A DNA stretch of 64,000 bases from the NCBI GenBank assembly GCA_024509875.1, contig JAMPIV010021267.1:62001-126000 (forward strand). The letters run 5' to 3'. Origin of the DNA: Oreohelix idahoensis. Taxonomy: Eukaryota > Mollusca > Gastropoda > Stylommatophora > Oreohelicidae. Numbering within the stretch: the first letter of the stretch is position 1; each line of letters opens with the position of its first letter. The position numbers and the translations under genes were made by a program. This document shows positions 34,714 through 46,400 of the stretch, piece after piece. The notes beneath the pieces were generated by a model that was not told the DNA's origin, searched no databases, and saw only the letters and a list, made by a program, of their open reading frames with translations.

Positions 34714-35920
34714 ATGCCTGAACTGCAGATAGATGTGACTGTTGCCAACAGATTCATCTCAAGTCTTAGCAAATCTCTCCAGGCCTTGTGCCATGGATGT
34801 ATGGACTTTGATAATGGCATTGAAATTGTTGGTTACATAAATGTTAATATTGATAGTGGTAGCAAGGTGGACTATGTCCTGAATGAGAAAGTACTGAAGA
34901 GCACAACAAACTCAATGACATTTGTGAGCAACAGTTTTTTAGCCAAGAAAGAGTCACAAAAACAAACTCGTGATGGAGCTTGTTCACCAATTCCACAGTC
35001 TCAGGTAATTACTTCATACCCTTCTCGCATGCGTGGAGCACAGCTTGGTTCCCAGTATCATAGAGCTGCTTCTCAATACCCTCCTCACTCTCAGGTTTCT
35101 GGAGGATCGCAGAAACGTTCCCGGGTAGATGATTGGAGACAGTCTCCAAAGAGACATCGGATTCAGAATCCACCCACCGAAACTTTCACAGATCAAAATG
35201 CCTTGCTTTCTCATTCTCAACTGCTCCCTTCATCAGCTAGTCATGCCTACTCGGATACAAGCTTTAAGCAGCCCCAAGTGCCTGCATCCACTGCTGCCGG
35301 TGACAGCACCTTGCAGCTGCAGATGAACATTAAAAAAGAAGCACTTGAAGCAGACAATCAAAAGAGTACTTTTGACTCAGAACATTTGGCATCGGATCAG
35401 TCAGATGATCAAACACATGACTCATCGCATGATGAAATTAGCAAAATAAAAATTAAGAGTGACCCAGATGCTGCCAATTCAGACAGTGGTGAGACCACAC
35501 CAACTGATGGTAGCAACACAGCAGCCAGTGAAAACACAGACTTTAAAGGTACTTTCCTTGAGCCATGCTCAAGTGATGTACAGCCAGAAGATGAGGGAAA
35601 CAGACAGACAGAATCAGACTTCCAACTTCCAACATTCGATCAGAGCTCTGAATCAGCTTCCACAAAAGAGCAGGCTTTGACAGAAGGAAAAAATGCGGCT
35701 AGCACTAGTGTAGCTAACCTTTGTGATAGTGATGCAGGTGTGTCTGTTGACAATGAGCCATCGTCTGATGCACTAGAGTATGACCAAGCAGCTGAGGATG
35801 GGTCTTATTCTCAGTCTGCTTATGAAGATGCTGGTGAGGGTTCCAGTGATGCCGGCCAGTTTGAGGTTATAGAAATTGATGATGAGGATGAAGATGTTCA
35901 AGCTATGTTTGGTGACACAC
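34714..35920 (+). CDS. Common N-terminal exon of the zinc-finger gene
   Basis: 402 codons plus one base. Residues 1-76 (MPELQIDVTVANRFISSLSK ... VDYVLNEKV ... MTFVSNSF) look like a folded conserved domain, but I cannot name it and it is not a BTB. Then follow a Ser/Gln-rich linker, a bipartite nuclear localisation signal at 134-149 (KRSR ... PKRHR), a sumoylation-type IKKE at 206-209, a Ser/Asp/Glu-rich disordered region, and an acidic patch at 387-395 (EIDDEDEDV). The start is chosen because ATG 34714 lies 15 bp after a good acceptor and opens the conserved domain. The last codon is split ACA C|GTAAG. Reading on past the donor to a stop at 36012 adds about 30 residues with no family character, so the donor is preferred. 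Confidence 0.85.
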
Positions 35921-37219
35921 GTAAGTTTTCTTTTAAATTTGTCAGTTTATATTCAGAACTGGTGACTCCTGTGAGTTATTGCCAAAAGGTCAGTAGAGAC
36001 ATAGGGTATTAAACGGCCAGTCAAGACTTTATGCAGGGTGTCCAAAAATAAACAATCACCATCTGAGTAATGAATAAGATGCTTATTTTTGTTTAAATAA
36101 ATCTTTTGCATTATAATCATTTTCCTTTTCGCTCCTTAGAGAGCAACCACTGCAGCTAGACTCCTTGCAGGAAGCCTGCAATAAGCGTTTACCTGCACTT
36201 GCAGCTGTAGTTTCTGTAGCAATGTATTTTACATGATGAGGTTGCCATCCCATTGCATAATCTCATGTTAGTCATTCTGTACGACATGCCCGAGGAAGCA
36301 GTCGCATCATAGACCACTCCAGGAATTGTACCTGGCAGTCGCATTATGCTTAGTACGTATTTATGTGCTATACATTACAGCATATATGTTAAATATGGCT
36401 TGAAGGTGTTTTTCCTTTACAGGCTGGTTAACCTGCATTTAAGATGGTTTTTTTTTAATTTGGACACAACATGGCATTCAATACTTGTGGAGATGCCAGA
36501 TTTATCCTTTTGAAATTTTATTATGGTCACAAGGGGCAAAAATAATATTTAGAAAAAACTGAGTAAAATGAAATCGTTAAGGAAGTTTGGAAGCAATCAC
36601 ATAGTGATTGAAGTCTGAATGAGTGTGTTTAAACCTTTTTCTATCAAATCAAAAAATTGTGTATTTAGGAACTCCCAATTTTTCATCAGCTCTGTTAGGC
36701 CTAGTTTTTTCTATTTGGCAACACAATACTTATCTAGCAAGACAAGAGGCATAATAAATTAAAAAAAAATATATATATATATATACAGACAGATGGGCAT
36801 GTAAATGGACACTAGGACCCAGTGTAGTTCATAGTTATTTGAAGATCATAATAATAACAACAGGCCGCCTTCTTCAGTGTTGATAACACCATTGTTACCC
36901 TTTGTGAAACTCATCTGTTGTTACCTTATAAGGTTTGGCTCTGAAAAGGGGAGTGTTTTGTTTTTCCCCCAGTTTTATTTCTGATTCTTACAGCTTTCCT
37001 CTTGTCGTATTTTTCAAAATTGTCTTTATTGTGTATGATTTCCAACTAAAGTCCAGCTAAGTCAGGGAAACCACATGCTTGCAGAAAAGTAATGATGAGG
37101 AATCAGTCAGTATAGACAAGGTGATAAAACTAAAGGTTCTGCTCCTCATCAAGGACATCTTTAAAAAAAAAAAACTTAAGACATTACTAACATCGAAGAT
37201 ATACTTGTCGAGGCCCTTG
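35921..37219. other. First part of the 17-kb intron
   Basis: Contains the 'cagggtgtccaaaaataaac' motif at 36034, like the end of a Tc1/mariner-type transposon, but no partner end was found. (AT)n at 36768-36786. Otherwise plain intron. Confidence 0.4.
36130..36330 (-). repeat. Dispersed repeat, family G, copy 4 (reverse)
   Basis: The reverse complement reads 'ggcaacctcatcatgtaaaa', 'attgctacagaaactacagc', 'ttgcaggcttcctgcaagga', the best preserved family G core in the window. Confidence 0.68.
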
Positions 37220-37224
37220 CAAAA

Positions 37225-37500
37225 AAAAATTAAATCTAGGAGTTAGAAAGAAACAGTTAACTTTCTTTGGGCACGTTATGAGAAGAAAGCTGGAATATAT
37301 CGTGACAAGAAGACAGATTGAAGGAAAAAGATATGGAGGATGACAAAGAGAGAAGATGTTGGACAAGTTTGACATCATGGCATGAAAAGAAGTCAATAAC
37401 ATAATTGATAATTAGTACTGGAGGCAGGAGGTTGTGGAGAGGCATGATCACCTATGCCACTAGGCTTGATATTTGAAGAAGAGGAAGGAGAAGCAATACC
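37225..37500 (+). pseudogene. LINE C-terminal fragment
   Basis: The frame gives RKKQLTFFGHVMRRKLEYI, VTRRQIEGKRYGG, a stop, then QREKMLDKFDIMA. This is the (Q/K)LxFFGHVMRR motif of LINE C-termini. It ends in a GAAGAAGAGGAAGGAGAAG tail. Dead. Confidence 0.7.
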
Positions 37501-38115
37501 ATTTCCCAGTTTGGCCTTGGTAAGCCTGTGCAAAAACCTCCAAGTGCAGAAATTAACTAGTGAGAAGCAGTATCTTTTCCAGAGCACAGTAAATATTCTT
37601 GACAGAATCTGGTATTAAAAATTTACATTTGTAATGTTTATTTATATACTTGCCATGTGAAATTAGAACAGCTTTTAAAAAATAATTGTGTATCAGGGAC
37701 ACTTCTGATTGGTTGGTTGGTTTTTATGGATGTAGGATAGAAAAACGGTAAAGTGAATAGATTTTAAGCATAGTCAAGTAGAAAATGCTAGATTTTTAAA
37801 GGAAAATATTCAGTGAAAAGAATGAAAATGTATTTTGGGGTCATTAGTGAGCTTCAAAGAATTTGAATAATTCTTGATGGTAAGATCAGGGACTAGCGAA
37901 GTATTTTAAAAAACAAGGCGAAGGGGGTGTTCTTCTTCATTCATAGGCATTAACTTGGATATTCTAGTAGAAAATAGTGGTCAACCTCAGGTTGCTGAAA
38001 TCTCCATAAAGTTTCTTCTGGACTGGTACTAATGATGGCCATATGCACTCTGTTCTTCAAGTGTAGGCCACTTTTGCAGCGAATAATGAGTCATTTTACC
38101 ACTGCCACTTGTACC

Positions 38116-38448
38116 CGTGTGTTGCCGGGGCCCGAAAGGGGAGCAAAGAATAGTAACACTGCACCCTACCACGCATGTCGTAAAAAGCGACTAAGGAGGG
38201 TTGGGCATGGGGCTGTTTACCCCATCCCGTAAAAACTTTGCACAGTGGGCTGATCACCTGCTTGCCAACCAATCTGATTACGGAAACAACGATAGATTGT
38301 TTGGTCTGTTTCTGTTCCACAAAGACGCCACTAGGCGTGGTGGAAACAGCGATAGATTGATCAATTTGTTGTTGCCCTAAGACGCCACTAGGCGTACTGG
38401 CCACATACTGTTTTGCCGGTTGGTGGCTAAGGATGGAAGAAGAAGAAG
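38116..38448 (+). mobile_element. SINE family C, copy 2
   Basis: Almost identical to 26655-26991 along its length, apart from the first few bases. Target duplication ACTTGTACC at 38107-38115 and 38449-38457, GAAGAAGAAG tail. Its similarity to copy 1 implies recent activity. Confidence 0.92.
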
Positions 38449-38459
38449 ACTTGTACCAA

Positions 38460-39720
38460 AATCAGTAGATAATATTAACAAGGAATTATGATCTCATTTT
38501 GGGATATTTCCTGTCATGTCAATTTTATATATTAGGAATAGTGACTCTTTCTGTGGGACATCTTGACCCATTGTCATCTTTTTCGCTGGTCTGTTACATT
38601 GTGGCAGTTCTGTTCTAAAGGTACTAACTTTATCAAGTTGTGCATGTTCGTTTCTTCTCTTGGAATGAGTCTTCAATTTCCTGAGCTATATACATGATAT
38701 AATCGGTAGTGAATCTGTATTGTCTTAATCCTGTTGTTGTCGGCGCTTTTGTGCTTGAATTCTCTTTGTTTTCAGAACGTCTGCACATGTGTCATTCCAT
38801 ATATTTTTTATGCATCCTACAAGTGTTAGAACACCAGGTGCTTACTAGATATTGTATCCATAAATGTTTCCTTTTTCTTGTTTTCTGAGATATAACATAT
38901 TAAAGTGTTGTCCGTAACTTTGGCGTTTTTGTATATCTTAAGTTTCATCGTTATTTTGATTAACAGAAGATCTTGATCTGGTGCCACATCTGCTCCTTTT
39001 TGTATTTTTGCACCATAAAATGAGATATGATCAGTCTGATTTTCTGTCTTGTGATCAGGTGATATCCATGTTACTTTTAGTAATTTATTTAGGCGCATGC
39101 TTCCTCCTATAGCGGTTTGATTTGAAACTCAAACATTTATGAATATTTCTCCATTTTCATTAATCGTCCCAAGTCCATGTTTTCCCCAGATTTCTTTCAA
39201 AGCTGCTTTTGTCTGTTCCTATCTTTGCATTAAGTCACCTGTAAAATTATGTCTGTTTATTAGGTCACCCACCAACATTGTAATGTCTTTTGTCCTCTAT
39301 TTATGCACAAAATTTTCTATTCTGGTGTAAAATTCTTCTTTCACGAATTCTTCTTTGTCATCAGTCGGTGCATAACATTATCTTCATTTGACGTTTTGAT
39401 GATATAACTCATTTCTTCCAATTTTATGAGTTTTTTCTGTGCTTCTTTTTACAGCATTACAGCCACATCTTCACTATGTAGTGCAATTGTTTTCTCATAT
39501 CTTGAGGACAGCACCACTTCTTCTATGTTCAGTTTCTTCCGTTCTGTTCCTTCTGCCTTGGTTCTGATAGTCTCATGTGTCAGTTCTAGGTTGTATATAT
39601 ATGTAAAACATATATATATGTTTATTTCTTGGAGTGTTCTATTTCTACTTGATTATTAGAGCATGCAGATAGCTTGTTATTTGGCATCAAGTTGCTTGTT
39701 TCAGTACACCTCCTTTATTA
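38460..39720 (-). pseudogene. LINE endonuclease fragment, heavily decayed
   Basis: Read right to left, remnants of an APE-type endonuclease: GDLINRHNFTG, WGKHGLGTINENGEIF, then VTWISPDHKTENQTDHISFY and KGADVAPDQDLLLIKI (degenerate SDH box). The order and motifs match RTE-like LINEs. Many stops. Confidence 0.65.
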
Positions 39721-39849
39721 CCTATGTCAGGTCAGTCTGATAGCCTCTGAATTTTTGGTTGTAATTGAGATTGTGTCTTGTGTACAAGCTGCATCACATT
39801 CTATCTTCTTGCAGGTGATGTTGTAGGACTTCTAAGTTAAGAACACTTT

Positions 39850-40265
39850 CAGCATTTCATTGTAGTATGTTTTGGACAGTCACATTTGCTCTTTCCCTTT
39901 GTGTTTTGACCACAGAACAAAGAAAGGTGACTACTCGTAGCATTGAGTGAACCCTTTCTATGCAGAGGGTCTTGCACCATGTGTTGGGAATACATGGTAC
40001 CTCTCCTACTTGTTCCACTGGTTCTTGTCATCAGATTTACACGAGTGATCTTGTACTACTTCAATCCTTCAATTTTGAGCAAGCACCAATTTATGAAAGT
40101 CTGTAACTTCTTGGTTTTGTTTTGGTTGTTCTCCATGTGTCAGAGCCATACAGTAGGATTGACTTGACATTTGAGTTGAAAGTTATAATTTTTGTGTTGG
40201 GCTAATTTCTTTTGATATCCATATATTTCCCAATGCAGTGATAGCTCTTGCCATTTGTACGTTTG
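39850..40265 (-). pseudogene. LINE family beta, C-terminal fragment
   Basis: Base-level similarity to 18300-18890 on the same strand ('ttgtccacttggttcttgtc'-like, 'atttatgaaagtctgtaact', 'gttctccatgtgtcagagcc', 'gacttgacatttgagttgaa'). It lacks the family A insertion seen in the other copy, so it shows the empty site. Confidence 0.75.
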
Positions 40266-40599
40266 TAGTTTAATTCTGAATTTAAAAAAAAACAAACAAA
40301 AAACACCTGGGCTCACTTTAGTATGCCAAGATATCTTTCTGCTTTGTCAGTTAGGCTACAGTCTGCCAAATACTAATTTTCATTGTAGCTACTTTTAGTT
40401 TTTCAACTGTAAATAATTGCTAAAAAATTGTGTCACATGTGTGAAATGAAGAAAGCATATAAAGCAAAGAAAATATGTATTAATTGAAGGGAAAAAATGT
40501 TTGCGTGTACAATGGAAAAGTTATTACATTATTTAGAGCAAATGCAAACATATACCTTTTAAGTACTAGTATTGCAAAAGACACAGACTTTATTGATGA

Positions 40600-40905
40600 T
40601 CCACCATGTAGTGTCCGGAGGTCTCTGAAGAGACAAAGAAAGAGAAGGGCTACTGCACAGTTTGCACAAGGCGACTAATATGAGGTTGTACGTGGGTGTG
40701 GCTGGCAACCTCACCATGCAAAACAAATTGCCAAAGAAACCACCGCTGCAAGAGCATGTGAATATTTGGTGCAGACTTCCTGCAAGGGGACCAGCTGCCG
40801 TGGTGGTTCTGTGCTCTGTATAGAGCTGCAGTGATGGCTGCATGTTCCATAAAGGAAAATGATGTGATGAATATGAGGATGATTGGCTCTGGCATCGCCT
40901 CAACT
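40600..40905 (+). repeat. Dispersed repeat, family G, copy 5
   Basis: 'ctctgaagagacaaagaaag', 'ggctggcaacctcaccatgc', 'attgccaaagaaaccacc', 'ttggtgcagacttcctgcaa' follow family G in order. Confidence 0.65.
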
Positions 40906-41274
40906 ATTTAAAATATTGGTAAGAAATTGCTAATGTCCCGTCAGCTTACATGCGGCTTTGCGTTTATCAGTTAGAGAAGAGCGGTATTTTAATTTAATAA
41001 TGTTCATAGTAAAAAATACAGAATGTACTTGTTATTCATTTTATTGAAACATATTATATTTTTAAAAACATCAGATTTAATTAATGAATTGGAAAAAAGT
41101 TTTTAAAAGCCTATTTTTACCTAAAATCATTATGCATTCCTTATATGGACCACAATCAACGTCTTGCTCACACCTAGTTCATTTATACTCTTCTGTAATT
41201 TATTGAGTTGTGCAAGCACATTTGCTCCATTCTTATATCCAAAATAGCTTTGTTAAAGGTGAAATAAATTTGAT

Positions 41275-41564
41275 AGATGTGAATTTTGGTGCACAGGTCC
41301 CAATTAGGGTTTCACGTGTTAAAAAGACTTGGAAATTGTTAATTTGATTACCACATTCATATTCTGGAACTAGTTAGTTACACTTATAAGAAAAATATTA
41401 AACACTGTTGCACTTTTACTATTTGGGGTGCAAGTGTTTAATATTTTTCTTAAAATTGTGACTAACTAGTTCCAAAATATGACCGTGGTAATCATATTAA
41501 CATTTTCCAAGTCTTTTTAACATGTGAAACCCTAATTGGGACCCGTACACCAAAATTCACATCT
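41275..41564. mobile_element. Foldback (long inverted repeat) element, 290 bp
   Basis: Arms of about 130 bp (41275-41408 and 41432-41564) are near-perfect reverse complements, for example GTCCCAATTAGGGTTTCAC on the left and GTGAAACCCTAATTGGGAC on the right, AACTAGTTAGT and ACTAACTAGTT. The loop is only about 20 bases (centre near 41420). A transcript would fold into one long hairpin. Probably a foldback MITE. No clear target duplication. Confidence 0.88.
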
Positions 41565-41709
41565 GTTTACTTTTTGGGGTATGCATGGAGGCTTATTGGG
41601 GTCATCTTTATATGACCACCAGCTATGCACAATGCTATAGTATGTAGATTTGGATGTAAACCTCTGTCTGTGAGGCTAATTACACCGTCATTGACTCTTA
41701 AAATCATTC

Positions 41710-42115
41710 ACACACTTCTGGGGATTCCCCCTGTGGTGAAACATGTTGAGAACCCAGCATTGCACACCAAGCTTTGAGAAGTCACTTGAGCCCCAGACAT
41801 AACTCTGGCTTTTACCTGGTTGTCTGCATGCAGGAGGATCTCACTATGGACCCATGATAGGCAGGGGGAGCTGAGAAGTGGCTTTGTATGACGTGACAAT
41901 TCTTTGGGAGAGCCCAGAACCAGAGCACAGTATTTTAGCTCTGCATATTTGGAGAGTCACCTTGGATGGCAGGAAAAGCACAGTATGCCATGCGCTTCTT
42001 CCTTCTAACTTGGGACCAGATGTTATGATCCTTTAAATGCAAAACAAGCTGGAGAAACTGGAGTTCATGAGTTCAACTCAACACTTTTCGGAATGGCAGA
42101 AAAGCCACAGAAAAA
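41710..42115 (+). repeat. Isolated copy of the 5' region of LINE epsilon
   Basis: Parallels 44040-44460 of the full-length LINE: 'gagaacccagcattgcacac' against 'gagaacccagaattgcacac', 'cccagaaccagagcacag' in both, 'ggatggcaggaaa' in both. It is a diverged 5' UTR piece without any coding part. Confidence 0.75.
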
Positions 42116-43439
42116 GCCTAGATCTGCAGTATAGATAATACCAAAGACTCTTCAGCTTATGGCTGCAAGAGAGCGAGAATCTCAGTACCCTAATTAAACA
42201 ACTATTTGTGGAAGACAGGGCACCATTAAACATTGGCATTAAGTTATAACTGACCTTTTGGCAATAAGTCATTATACTGCTGCAGCAGGCTCCTGGTCCA
42301 CCTATATTTTGTTTACCCTTTGAAATAAATGTTTGAATTCTGCCCACCCACATGAGATTGTTTTTGTAACAGTGCTGGCTTGTTCATATTCGAAACACAG
42401 GTATATTGCCATCAAACCTTTTTGTGGGCAAGAATTAAATGTCAATACCATGAGTTGTGGTGAAAATAGAGAATATTTTGTTGGTCTAAAACTGCATCCA
42501 TTTATCTCATCAAATGTAATTTCTTCAAATGCTGAGCATACAGGCATAAGCGATAATGCCCCTGCACAACCTCAGGCTTGCTAGTGCCATGGATCAGTTC
42601 TTTCATTTTCTCCACTGCTCCATATCTTCTTTCTTTATCATCCTGTATCTGTTTTCCTGTCAGTTTTGCATGCTGTCACTATGTGCTGCAGCTTTATTCT
42701 TCTGAAAACTTGCCCAGTAAAAAGCAGACTCGCCTCATTTTTGTGTATGTGATGAGTCAGTTATAATACAAATATACTTTCTCCTCGACCTCCCTTAAAT
42801 GTGCATTTTTTAATGATGCGATGATGTAGGGTACATTTACAGGGAAATAATATATTTTGTTTTTTAAATATTTTCATTCAGCGCGTTTCATGATTGTTTT
42901 AACCAAGGTTGTCTGAAATTGTGGTCAATTTAATAGAGGCATGTCAGAAACCTGAGGAACAAAAAAAATTAGGATTGTTTTTATAAAAAAGATAAAAAGC
43001 TCTGGGCATTTGAAACACAAAATGCAGAATGGTTCTGGCACCAGTAAAATTGGCAGGATTATTCCAGTATCTGATTTGCCTGACATTATATAGTCTTAAG
43101 AATCTGAGGTTTTAGGAATGCTGAAGGAAGTGTATCAGAGCCTCCAGTTCACACTTTTATATGTTTTAACAGCCCATCACTTGAGCAGCTCATCTACTAA
43201 CTAACTATTCATTAAAAAATGTCTAAAAATTTCTATGGTCCACAAATATTTTAATTCACATTGCACATCTGATGTCTTTTATTTGTTTCTTCAAGTCAAT
43301 CAGGTTTTCTTCTGCTTTATGAAATAAGGCAGAAGATTCAGTTTCTGATAGTTGGCTGCTGCACATCTCATTTAGTTACTTTTGTACATGAACAAAGAAG
43401 AAGTAGGTTTTATGACAATTTACATTAGAACTAGAAATC
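42116..43439. other. Intron sequence, no feature
   Basis: An 83-codon frame at 42333-42584 lacks zinc fingers and a matching acceptor, so I do not call it a cassette. AT-rich elsewhere. Confidence 0.4.
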
Positions 43440-43449
43440 AGTTAACAGA

Positions 43450-46400
43450 GGGGCAAAGTCTACAGACAGGGGGTATGATGTGCTGGTGTTGTGGGTAGTG
43501 GGTTTCCCCCCTTGCTTCACCCTAGGCCTAGTGAATTCTGTTCATGAAAGGAGCGACCATTGCGGTGTTAGTCTCTTGGCCTAGCAAAACCTCTCATACC
43601 CCAAGATCGTTGTGCGTGGTGAAGAGCCACACCCTCCTCGAGGTAGTCCTGGTAACTGAGGGTGCGAATCCTCAGGCTAAACACAACGGATCTAGAGGAG
43701 CAAACCTCGATAATAAAACCGGTGCACTACACCGTACACGCCCTCTGTGGGTGGGAAGGAGCCAGATGGATACTGAACAGGTCTTGGGAGTGGGAACGAG
43801 TGTGGACTGCTCCCTGAAGATCGGAGCCCATCGTACAGGCACAGAGACTCAGGACGTGACGATCCTATTGCCTTCAACTCTTGGTCACATGCCTAGAGCC
43901 TCGGACAACCCACGGCGACCGTTGCCTCAATTGGCTGTGTGTGGTGTACCCGGAAACGGGGCCTCCCAGTACTGAGACACAGTTAAGTCCCCGATGTCAC
44001 TTATCGGTGCAGAGTTGAGAGAGATGGCTGAGCATCACAATCCCCCCTGTGTTGCAGCATGATGAGAACCCAGAATTGCACACTGAGCTTGGGGGGATCA
44101 CTTGGGCACCAGACTTAATACTGGCTCTTGACTGGATGGCCGCATGCAGGAGATTTCTACAATGGGGGGTTGGCAGGTGGTGGGTATCTGGAAGTGGCTC
44201 TGTGCAGGACGTGAGGATTCCTTGGGTGAGCCCAGAACCAGAGCACAGCATTGTGCAAGCTCTGCATAGTTGGAGAGCCCCCTGGATGACGGGGAATGCA
44301 CAGTGTGCTACCCCACTATCCCCAACTGCTAACTTAGAACCAGAAGTGGGGTCCTCTGTATGCGTGCCAGGCCAGGATAAAATGCCTGGGAAAGAGACTG
44401 GAGCTCAGAACTCCCTAACTCAAAGTTGCAGGATGGCAGGAAAGACAGGGCTATTTTGAAGATAATGCAACCATATTTTCACCATACGAGCTCGGACGCC
44501 GCCTCGGTAAACAAGGTCCGCGCAGAGCAGTGACACCCCCAGGCTGCTTGCGAATAGTCTACTACTGGGAACATAAACAGATTAGGGATGAGCCCACTCT
44601 CCCGTTGAACAGGTGCTAAAGTCATAGATACTGGGCCAGAAGGCGCACCGGAAACCACAGTATCACGCAACTCGCTTTTTTTTTTCTATGGAGAGTACAC
44701 CGTCAAATAAATCTCGTACTGGTGCTCGCCCTGTGGAGCTCCACCAGGCAGGGGCAGTGCCGGGCTCTGAGCCTCGACAGAGCCCACCCTCAGCTACTGG
44801 AGGACCCTCTAGACCGTCTTGTGGAGTCAGCAGACGGCGGAGGAGAACTACTGACCAAAACAAAACAGAAAAAGAGAAACCCAGAGTGCCACTTGTCATG
44901 ATGCACTGGAATGCAGAGGGAGTGAACAGCAAGCAGGCTGGATACAGCAAAAAGACAGAGCTGGAAAACATCTTGTATGAGAAGCAAGTCAGTGTTTGCT
45001 GTATCCAAGAGACTCACTTGAAAGCAGATCAAACCTTTAAAATAAGGGGATATCAATGCTTCAGATCCGACAGAAAAGATAGACGAAAAGGAGGAGTACT
45101 TACTCTTGTAAGGAATAACATTCCTGCACACGAAAGGAAAACCTTCATGGATGGAGCAGAATATCAGCTGTTGCAGATAAAAGTAGACAAGATGGAAATA
45201 GAACTCCTGAACTATTACTGTCCGAACAACAAACCCCTGTGTCTCAGCTCTATACAGGTACCAGCCACCAACTTTATAGCAGTTGGAGACTTTAATAGCC
45301 ACTCCCAGAGCTGGGGCTATAACCATCTGGATCACAGAGGTGAAGAGGTTGAAACTTGGCAAGATGATCACTCCCTAATCCTAGTCAATAATGCCACAGA
45401 TACTCCTACCTTCTACTCCAGAGGATGGCACACAACTTCAACACCAGATCTTGCCTTCTCCACACCAGATATAGCTGGATCTATTAGTAGAGAAGTAGGA
45501 GACCAACTAGGGGGAAGCGACCATCGCCCAATCTTTCTTACTGTCCAGAGTGCAACTCTCAGTACAGGCCCAGCCATTACAAGATGGAACTACAAAAAAG
45601 CCAACTGGGGTTTATTCAGGCATCAGGTGAACACGCTGCTGTCTACCCTCAAGGTACAGAACAGAGACATTAATGAAGTGGTAAAAGACTTCAACAGATG
45701 CATACTACAAGCTGCAAAAGAAACCATTCCCAAAGGATGCCGGCGTAACTACATACCATACTGGTCCAGCACACTCCAAGAACGTCAGGAAGCTATGGAC
45801 AGGGCTAGAAAGGACGCAGAGTCTCAGCCTTCACTTGAAACTCACAACAAATGGAAAAAGGCTGTAGCAGAGTTTCAGAGAACAAAGCTAGAAGAAAAAA
45901 CGGAAAAGCTGGAGAACTAAAACGGCATCGCTGAACCTTGAGAAAGACGGCAGGAAACTTTGGAGATTAGTCAAGTCTCTAAATGAAGAGCGTTCCTCAC
46001 CTAGGCAGACTATCACATTGGATGAAGGTGGCAAACTTTTCAGAGGAAAACAAGCTGCAGACTTGTTTGCTAGAAGATACAGTTCAGAAAGCAACTTACC
46101 CATTAACATAGATCATCAGAGAGAGATAAGAAAAGAAATACTGGCAACCATGGGACAGACAGATACTCCTGCCCCAATGAGGGAACCCATCACACTAGGA
46201 GAACTACAGAAGGCTATTTCCAAGCTTAAGTTTCAAAAGTCACCCAGCCCAGACAAAATCAGCAACGAAATGCTAGTAAATCTGAGCTCAGCAGCAAAGA
46301 CAAAACTGCTTGAGATATTCAACCACAGCTGGTTGAAAGGAACGGTACCCCAAGTATGGAGAGAAGCCATCACAATACCCATACTAAAGAAAGGGAAATG

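Noticed and set aside
35921..36012. Read-through end of the common exon as the real C-terminus
   Set aside because: The added ~30 residues have no family character, and the GTAAG donor fits all five downstream cassettes in phase. A read-through isoform is possible but not supported.
42333..42584. 83-codon plus-strand frame considered as another terminal cassette
   Set aside because: It has no Cys/His finger pattern and no pyrimidine-rich acceptor of the right phase before it.
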